A DNA stretch of 10,796 nt, taken from Firmicutes bacterium UBA5454. GTDB taxonomy: Bacteria > Bacillota > Clostridia > Caldicoprobacterales > DTU083. The stretch's first letter is position 1. The number at the start of each line of letters is the position of its first letter. The stretch is taken from assembly GCA_002426555.1 (NCBI GenBank), contig DIQU01000094.1, positions 27,230-38,025 on the forward strand. Direction: 5' to 3'. The notes under the pieces were generated by a model. That model saw only the letters and a list, made by a program, of their open reading frames with translations. It ran no database searches and had not been told where the DNA came from. Below are positions 6,750 through 10,796 of the stretch, piece after piece. Position numbers and translations under genes: made by a program.

Positions 6750-7445
6750 ATGCCGTTTTTCTTTGACCCTACTTATCTATTGTTAATTCCCGCAATACTG
6801 CTGTCGCTTTATGCACAAGCCAAGGTACAAACTACCTTCAGCAAATATGCGAAAGTACCTGCCAGAAGCGGTATTAACGGTGCTCAAGCCGCCAGAGAGC
6901 TTCTCCGTCAAAATCAACTTTATGACGTAAAGGTGGAGCAAGTCAGCGGGCGCTTGTCCGACCACTATGATCCCCGCTCCAAAACCCTGAGGCTTTCTCC
7001 CGAGGTTTACAGCTCATCTTCGCTGGCTGCGTTGGGTATAGCTGCTCATGAAACAGGCCATGCCTTTCAGCACAACAATGAATATGTTCCGCTAAAACTT
7101 CGAAATGCCATAGTACCAGTGGCCAACATTGGCTCCAATCTGGCTTTTCCCCTGCTTCTTTTAGGGATTATCCTTAGCATGCCCACACTTGTTCAAATTG
7201 GGATCATTGCCTTTTCTGCAGCTGTCCTCTTTCAACTGATTACCTTGCCGGTAGAATACAATGCCAGCAATCGTGCCGTTGCCGCTTTGGAATCCGGCGG
7301 AATGATACAAGGTGATGAAACAGGTTCCACCCGCAAAGTATTAAATGCAGCAGCCTTAACTTACGTGGCTGCCACATTAATGTCCATTCTTCAACTTTTA
7401 CGGCTTCTTCTTATAGCCGGCGGTGGGCGGCGAAATCGCCGATAA
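6750..7445 (+). CDS. YugP-family membrane zinc metallopeptidase
   Basis: Encodes 231 residues, close to B. subtilis YugP. The ATG follows AAAGGAG by 9 bases. The protein belongs to the Zn_peptidase_2 family of small membrane-embedded metalloproteases. It shows an N-terminal hydrophobic segment (about 7-22), the zinc site HETGH (His100, Glu101, His104), two adjoining hydrophobic segments (about 123-166), the conserved LPVEYNAS stretch with a probable third ligand Glu169, and a C-terminal membrane segment (about 201-224) ending in a basic tail (GGGRRNRR). The physiological substrate of the family is not established. It has its own promoter and converges on tyrS with only 27 bases between stop codons. 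No terminator is visible there. Confidence 0.92.
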   Translation: MPFFFDPTYLLLIPAILLSLYAQAKVQTTFSKYAKVPARSGINGAQAARELLRQNQLYDVKVEQVSGRLSDHYDPRSKTLRLSPEVYSSSSLAALGIAAHETGHAFQHNNEYVPLKLRNAIVPVANIGSNLAFPLLLLGIILSMPTLVQIGIIAFSAAVLFQLITLPVEYNASNRAVAALESGGMIQGDETGSTRKVLNAAALTYVAATLMSILQLLRLLLIAGGGRRNRR

Positions 7446-7472
7446 AGATAATGTTTACTCCTTGCTCCAGTT

Positions 7473-8705
7473 TTACTCGACTGTTAATTTGTGGTAGACT
7501 TTCTTCCCCTTACGGATCATAAGGCTGCCATCTTTAAGGTCGGAACCTTCCAGCGTGTAATCTATGCTGTCAATTCGCTCATCATTGATATAAATGCCGC
7601 CTTGTTGGACTAAACGGCGTCCTTCCCCCTTGGATGAAATCAATTCCAGCAGGAAAAGCATATCGATGATATTGTTGTTCTCCTCAAATTCAGCCATGCT
7701 GACAGTGGTACCGGGTACCTCAGCATCCCTTGATCCTCCGCCAAAGAGTGCTTCCGCAGCTGTCTCAGCCTTGTCTGCTTCTTCCCTGCCGTGAACAACT
7801 TTGGTTACTTCGTAAGCCAATACCTTCTTAGCATCATTGATTTTCTCATCTTTAAAGCTGCCCAGCCTTTCTACTTCCTCCATAGGAAGGAATGTCAGCA
7901 ATGCCAAACAATTTTCAACATCTGCATCGTCAATGTTGCGCCAGTATTGATAAAAATCATAAGGGGGTGTCTTGTCCGGATCCAGCCACAGGGCTCCGGC
8001 TTCTGTTTTTCCCATTTTGTTGCCTGCACTGGTAGTGAGGAGTTTGAAAGTCATTCCATAGGCGGATCTACCCTCGACCCTGCGAATCAAATCAACTCCG
8101 CTGATAATATTGGACCACTGATCGTCCCCGCCAAACTGCAATTTTGCATTGTAATGACGGTTAAAGACCAAAAAATCATAACTTTGCATCAACATATAAT
8201 TAAATTCCAGGAAGGACAGACCTTTTTCCATCCTGCTCTTGAAACATTCGGCACTTAACATTCTGTTTACAGAAAAATGAACCCCTATCTCCCGTAAGAA
8301 ATTCACATAGTTCAGTTCCAACAGCCAGTCTGCATTGTTGGCCATTATTGCCTTTCCTTCGGAAAAATCCAAAAATCGGGAAAGCTGCTTCTTGAATGCA
8401 CGGCCGTTATGCTCCACCGTTTCCCTGGTCATCATTTTGCGCATATCGGTTTTCCCTGAAGGATCACCTACCATAGCCGTGCCGCCTCCCAACATTGCGA
8501 TGGGTCTGTGACCGGCCCTTTGCATATGCATCATAACCATGACTTGTATGAAATGACCTACATGCAGGCTGTCTGCTGTAGGATCAAAACCAATATAAAA
8601 AGTAACAGGCTCGCTGCCCAATAGCTCTCGTACTTCCTCTTCATGAGTTACCTGAGCCAAATACCCTCGTTCCTTCAGTATATCAAACACATTTTTGTTG
8701 CTCAT
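7473..8705 (-). CDS. tyrS: Tyrosyl-tRNA synthetase
   Basis: Encodes 410 residues of a class I aminoacyl-tRNA synthetase, which activates tyrosine with ATP and charges tRNA-Tyr in the cytoplasm. The HIGH motif is HVGH (48-51) after FDPTADSL. GDPSGKT is at 81-86 and QFGGDDQWSNI at 190-200 in the tyrosine pocket. The KMSKS loop is KMGKT (230-234) in GNKMGKTEAGALWLD. An S4 RNA-binding domain closes the protein (about 345-410; GRRLVQQGGIYIND). The ATG at 8705 follows GGAGG (8714-8718) by 8 bases; an in-frame TTG upstream is not supported. A modest promoter (TTTTAA 8764-8769 and ATTCTA 8741-8746 as read on the plus strand) lies in the 98-base gap to the acyltransferase gene. No T-box leader fits there. 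Confidence 0.98.
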   Translation of the reverse strand: MSNKNVFDILKERGYLAQVTHEEEVRELLGSEPVTFYIGFDPTADSLHVGHFIQVMVMMHMQRAGHRPIAMLGGGTAMVGDPSGKTDMRKMMTRETVEHNGRAFKKQLSRFLDFSEGKAIMANNADWLLELNYVNFLREIGVHFSVNRMLSAECFKSRMEKGLSFLEFNYMLMQSYDFLVFNRHYNAKLQFGGDDQWSNIISGVDLIRRVEGRSAYGMTFKLLTTSAGNKMGKTEAGALWLDPDKTPPYDFYQYWRNIDDADVENCLALLTFLPMEEVERLGSFKDEKINDAKKVLAYEVTKVVHGREEADKAETAAEALFGGGSRDAEVPGTTVSMAEFEENNNIIDMLFLLELISSKGEGRRLVQQGGIYINDERIDSIDYTLEGSDLKDGSLMIRKGKKVYHKLTVE

Positions 8706-8740
8706 TTTTAATACCTCCAAGCAATTCAATCTTGGTCTAT

Positions 8741-8769
8741 ATTCTAACCTGTTGCTGCAGATATTTTAA
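8741..8769 (-). promoter_or_regulatory. Candidate tyrS promoter
   Basis: On the minus strand, TTAAAA (8764-8769) lies 17 bases from TAGAAT (8741-8746), 4 of 6 and 5 of 6 to consensus. Transcription would start near 8734, leaving a leader of about 29 bases. If it is not active, tyrS depends on read-through from the acyltransferase gene, since no terminator lies between them. Confidence 0.4.
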
Positions 8770-8803
8770 GCCTCCCAAATTTTCTCTTGTATGAACTCAT
8801 TTT

Positions 8804-9487
8804 TCATGGTTCCCAATTTATTTCTTCACGGACAATACGCATGGGGTTGCCGGCTGCCAGACAGTTTGCCGGCACATCCCTGTTGACCAGTGTATTGGCA
8901 CCGATAACTGCGTTATCTCCAATAATAACCCCTTTCAGGATAGTGGAGTTACATCCAATCCATACCCTGTCACCTATTTTAACCGGCTTCGTTACTTCGT
9001 TTTCCTTACCATCGGAATAATGGAGATGATGCAGGTCAGTATCCATAATGGTTGTATCCCAGGCGATGGCACAATTGCTTCCTATTTCAATTTCATTGGC
9101 GCAGTAAACCACGGAAGAAGCAGTAATATATGTATTGTTGCCAATAGAAAGCTTTGCATCAGGGCTGATTACTACACCTACACCCGGACCTAATTTTACA
9201 CGTCCTTTTATATGCAAAACAGAATTCTGGTACATACGTATGGAGGATTTGGCTTTCGCCATATCACCGATATATTGCCCTCCGAGATACAACCTGTTAT
9301 CGATGATCAATTTCGCTTTAAACCCTCTGCTTACTGTGCTGCCAAAATCAGCAATGATTTTAAACCTGGGAAAACTGCGGATGCAGTGAAACAGGTTCAC
9401 AAAAAAACTATAAATTATATTTAAAACAAACTTCGGATTCATTCGAAGTCGGTTTTTTACCTTCTCATTATAAATTGACAATGCCAT
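8804..9487 (-). CDS. Left-handed beta-helix (hexapeptide repeat) acyltransferase
   Basis: Encodes 227 residues. The ATG at 9487 follows AAGAGG by 10 bases, and an extension to 9535 has no support. Imperfect hexapeptide repeats ([LIV]-G-x4) run from about 97 to 205: LSIGNNTYI, IEIGSNCAI, VKIGDRVWIGCNSTILKGVIIGDNAVIGANTLV. DTDLHH (149-154) matches the catalytic-histidine loop of maltose/galactoside/WcaF-type O-acetyltransferases. The C-terminus (PANCLAAGNPMRIV) is also typical of that group. The first 60 residues are basic and hydrophobic and may contact membrane or an acceptor. The expected reaction is acyl transfer from acetyl-CoA to a sugar hydroxyl, perhaps in surface polysaccharide, but no sugar gene is adjacent, so the acceptor is unknown. 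It may be co-transcribed with tyrS. Confidence 0.88.
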   Translation of the reverse strand: MALSIYNEKVKNRLRMNPKFVLNIIYSFFVNLFHCIRSFPRFKIIADFGSTVSRGFKAKLIIDNRLYLGGQYIGDMAKAKSSIRMYQNSVLHIKGRVKLGPGVGVVISPDAKLSIGNNTYITASSVVYCANEIEIGSNCAIAWDTTIMDTDLHHLHYSDGKENEVTKPVKIGDRVWIGCNSTILKGVIIGDNAVIGANTLVNRDVPANCLAAGNPMRIVREEINWEP

Positions 9488-9533
9488 GAAAAGCCAACCT
9501 CTTTCCAAAATTCTAGCCGAACAATGTAAATCC

Positions 9534-9563
9534 ATTATACCATGGGGTCTGATCCATTGCCAT
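9534..9563 (-). promoter_or_regulatory. Promoter of the acyltransferase gene
   Basis: On the minus strand a perfect TATAAT (9534-9539) follows ATGGCA (9558-9563, 4 of 6) with an 18-base spacer. The predicted start near 9527 leaves about 40 bases before the ATG at 9487. Confidence 0.6.
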
Positions 9564-9615
9564 ATTAAAAATCTTCACCAAAATTACAGATGCTATACAT
9601 TGTTACTATTTACAA

Positions 9616-9670
9616 CTCGTATACTGTAACACTTAAATCTTGTCATTCCGAGTTTATCGAGGAATCTGGA
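9616..9670 (+). repeat. 55-base interspersed repeat, copy 2
   Basis: The plus-strand partner of 64-118, differing by three mismatches and two one-base indels. Unlike copy 1 it lacks the facing second half-site, so it is a solo half of the palindromic unit. It lies in the intergenic space upstream of both the acyltransferase gene and the 9883 gene, outside the predicted acyltransferase promoter. Confidence 0.7.
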
Positions 9671-9695
9671 ATAAAGATATACCACTCACTGTTGC

Positions 9696-9716
9696 TGTAC
9701 AGCTAAGAGCTTTACA
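9696..9716. repeat. Imperfect inverted repeat
   Basis: TGTACAGCT (9696-9704) and AGCTTTACA (9708-9716) pair at 8 of 9 positions around an AAG loop. No T-tract follows on either strand, so it is more likely a protein site or repeat remnant than a terminator. Confidence 0.35.
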
Positions 9717-9788
9717 CTGTTTCACGCATATTTCTCCATTACTTGACAAATTTTCCACGATATTAAGAAAAAAAGAAGGATTATTTTG

Positions 9789-9832
9789 CTAAATGGCGAA
9801 TATAAAACTAAATGGTATGCTATTGGTATGCT
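9789..9832 (+). repeat. Short direct repeats upstream of the 9883 gene
   Basis: CTAAATGG occurs at 9789-9796 and 9808-9815 (19 bases apart). TGGTATGCT occurs at 9813-9821 and 9824-9832 (11 bases apart, about one helical turn). This phasing is compatible with tandem regulator binding near a promoter that I could not otherwise identify. Confidence 0.35.
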
Positions 9833-9882
9833 GTTTGCCAGTTGTAAAAGTGAATAAGGTGTAAAGGGGATTGTATTCACAT

Positions 9883-10521
9883 ATGATCGATGTTCATAAT
9901 ATAGAAGAATACCAGCTGCTGCTGAACCAGTTACCTGGAGTACATAATTCCAGAATCATTGCCGACAAAGAAGGAAATCTGGCAGAAATACATATACTCT
10001 CGGATATCAGCCGCAGCCCCAAGCAAATTGTGCGTGATGTTCAATCTGCACTGCTAGTCAGCAGCAATCTGCAGGTAGATCATAAGATTATCAGCGTTGC
10101 ACAAATCGAAGGCAATTACAGCAATACACAGGAATTTCGTTTATGTATTGACAGCATACAAATGTACTCCAGACACACGACAGTAGAAGCACGAGTTCTT
10201 CTAAAAAGGGATGATCAGATTTTTGAGGGTACTTCTACAGGTGGAAACTCACCTCAGGTTAGAATGCGGATAGTAGCTGAGGCCACTCTAAAAGCAGTTC
10301 GTCAATTTTGTAAAAAAGAATTTTTGTTTGTATTATCTGATGTACTTCCTATTAATCTGAACAATCAAAAGGCCATTACAGTATCCGTTTTATACTTTAC
10401 TGAAAAAGGCGAAGTATATTTGATTGGTTCCTCCTTTGTCAATAACGATGAAAGTGAGGCTGTAGTTAAAGCTACCTTGGATGCTATTAACCGAAAGCTG
10501 ATTATAAATTACAATGAATAG
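9883..10521 (+). CDS. Conserved-looking hypothetical protein, two alpha/beta domains
   Basis: Encodes 212 residues with no function I can assign. There is no signal peptide, membrane helix or metal-binding motif, so it is probably cytoplasmic. Residues 9-75 form one unit: LPGVHNSRIIADKEGNLAEI, a conserved-looking RSPKQIVRDVQSALL helix, then VDHKIISVAQI. Residues 86-212 alternate strands and helices (TTVEARVLLKRDD, RIVAEATLKAVRQF, EAVVKATLDAINRKL) in a way that faintly recalls regulatory or dimerisation domains. From memory, similar RSPKQIVRDI...SALL proteins occur in other Clostridia as hypotheticals. The start is ambiguous: ATG 9883 lies 12 bases after AAAGGGGA, whereas TTG 9871 lies 9 bases after AAGGTG. 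I prefer the ATG. Confidence 0.75.
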   Translation: MIDVHNIEEYQLLLNQLPGVHNSRIIADKEGNLAEIHILSDISRSPKQIVRDVQSALLVSSNLQVDHKIISVAQIEGNYSNTQEFRLCIDSIQMYSRHTTVEARVLLKRDDQIFEGTSTGGNSPQVRMRIVAEATLKAVRQFCKKEFLFVLSDVLPINLNNQKAITVSVLYFTEKGEVYLIGSSFVNNDESEAVVKATLDAINRKLIINYNE

Positions 10522-10573
10522 TTCATAATCGCACGACTTATAGTCAAAACATCATAACAAACTTTAGCGAAGC

Positions 10574-10629
10574 GGATGTAGCCTGTCTATATAGCGAAGG
10601 GCAGAGAATGTACCAGGAGGGCTATATCC
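10574..10629 (+). promoter_or_regulatory. Leader hairpin touching the ribosome site of the 31-aa ORF
   Basis: GGATGTAGCC (10574-10583) can pair with GGCTATATCC (10620-10629), giving 10 bp with one G-U. The right arm covers the last G of AGGAGG (10615-10620) and the whole spacer up to the ATG at 10631. A smaller helix CTGTC/GGCAG (about 10583-10604) fits in the loop. A direct repeat TAGCGAAG also occurs at 10565-10572 and 10592-10599. I recognise no known riboswitch class. Confidence 0.45.
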
Positions 10630-10630
10630 C

Positions 10631-10726
10631 ATGAAAAAAATTAAGGCAGCTGTTTTCACAGTATTAATGAGCTTGGTTTCACTGTTACTTGCTGGTGGCG
10701 CACTGTTTGCCATCAGACCAAGATAA
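10631..10726 (+). CDS. 31-residue hydrophobic peptide, possible type I toxin-like
   Basis: ATG to TAA encodes 31 residues with AGGAGG (10615-10620) 10 bases upstream. The N-terminus MKKIK is basic, residues 7-28 are almost entirely hydrophobic (one membrane helix), and the tail is IRPR. Size and layout match small membrane peptides, including type I toxins such as TisB or AapA1. The gene is closed inside paired 15-base repeats with a partly covered ribosome site, as in toxin mRNAs that are held untranslated. It lacks the Cys/Ser ring residue and acidic tail of AgrD-type autoinducers. No antisense promoter was convincing. It could also be a chance ORF in a structured RNA, or a truncated signal peptide. 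Confidence 0.5.
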   Translation: MKKIKAAVFTVLMSLVSLLLAGGALFAIRPR

Positions 10727-10796
10727 TCAATATGCAAAATTAAATCTATGATGTTTTGACTTTTTTTATTACACTTAGCGTTAGTTTACGAGTTAT

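Larger units (their letters stand above)
9488..9882. other. Divergent intergenic region
   Basis: This 395-base gap carries the acyltransferase promoter, copy 2 of the 55-base repeat, a hairpin-like inverted repeat (9696-9716) and short direct repeats (9789-9832). A perfect -35 hexamer TTGACA at 9744-9749 has no matching -10 at 16-18 bases. I could not place a confident promoter for the plus-strand gene at 9883, and I see no coding sequence. Confidence 0.5.
10542..10761 (+). other. Structured 220-base segment closed by 15-base inverted repeats
   Basis: AGTCAAAACATCATA (10542-10556) and TATGATGTTTTGACT (10747-10761) are perfect 15-base complements. The right arm continues into a T-tract (10761-10767). 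Inside, on the plus strand, are three further helices. GGATGTAGCC pairs with GGCTATATCC (10574-10583/10620-10629, one G-U). CTTGGT pairs with ACCAAG (10672-10677/10717-10722). CTGGTGGC pairs with GCCATCAG (10692-10699/10709-10716, one G-U). The segment encloses the 31-codon ORF and its ribosome site. It could be a folded-back mRNA, a structured RNA ending at the T-tract, or a small mobile element with terminal repeats. Confidence 0.5.

Noticed and set aside
7428..7441. Terminator between the converging peptidase and tyrS genes
   Set aside because: CGGCGA-AA-TCGCCG is a perfect palindrome but lies within the peptidase's last codons, and neither strand has a following T-tract.
9744..9772. Sigma-A promoter from the perfect TTGACA at 9744
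   Set aside because: At 16-18 bases downstream the sequence is AGAAAA-like, with no acceptable -10 box; TATTAA is only 11 bases away.
10553..10630. Known riboswitch (c-di-GMP, preQ1, fluoride) upstream of the small ORF
   Set aside because: The leader is clearly structured, but none of the conserved cores I know for these classes is present.
10631..10726. AgrD-type cyclic autoinducer precursor
   Set aside because: The peptide has no Cys or Ser in a ring position before the tail, lacks the acidic recognition tail, and no AgrB gene precedes it.
10756..10786. Promoter reading out of the right edge (TTGACT at 10756)
   Set aside because: The hexamer is part of the inverted repeat, and no -10 box fits at 16-18 bases.

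Overview
The window looks like chromosomal DNA of a low-GC, probably spore-forming member of the Bacillota (Clostridia-like). The grounds are strong AGGAGG-type ribosome sites, TTG start codons, sigma-A and sigma-G-like promoters, intrinsic hairpin/U-tract terminators, a YugP-type membrane zinc peptidase, and a gene resembling the Bacillus prespore regulator RsfA. No transposase, phage gene, CRISPR array, rRNA or tRNA was seen.

Layout. 1-288 holds a palindromic interspersed repeat and a terminator. 289-1188 (minus) encodes an RsfA-like regulator with two helix-turn-helix repeats and a coiled coil, behind a good forespore-type promoter. 1420-4762 (minus) is a three-gene operon: an exported, membrane-anchored protein of five Ig-like repeats, then an ECF sigma factor, then its zinc-finger transmembrane anti-sigma factor. 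The sigma and anti-sigma genes overlap by 11 bases. The operon promoter is unusual, with one inverted repeat between the -35 and -10 boxes and a second at the predicted transcription start. 5136-6632 (plus) is a membrane-anchored FMN protein of the glutamate synthase family that has lost the iron-sulfur cysteines. 6750-7445 (plus) is the YugP-type peptidase. Converging on it are tyrS (7473-8705, minus) and, upstream of tyrS on the same strand, a hexapeptide-repeat acyltransferase (8804-9487). After a 395-base divergent intergenic region comes an unrecognised 212-residue protein (9883-10521, plus).

The most unusual stretch is at the right end. A 31-residue hydrophobic peptide gene (10631-10726) lies inside a roughly 220-base segment whose ends (10542-10556 and 10747-10761) are perfect 15-base inverted repeats. 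The right repeat runs into a T-tract, several further helices form inside, and one of them covers the edge of the ribosome site. This could be a translationally locked mRNA like those of type I toxins, a structured non-coding RNA, or a small mobile element.

How the genes work together: the surface protein, sigma and anti-sigma form a plausible envelope-sensing unit. The regulator at the left end is probably sporulation-specific. The remaining genes look like independent housekeeping or envelope functions. A 55-base repeat occurs near both ends in opposite orientation (64-118 and 9616-9670).
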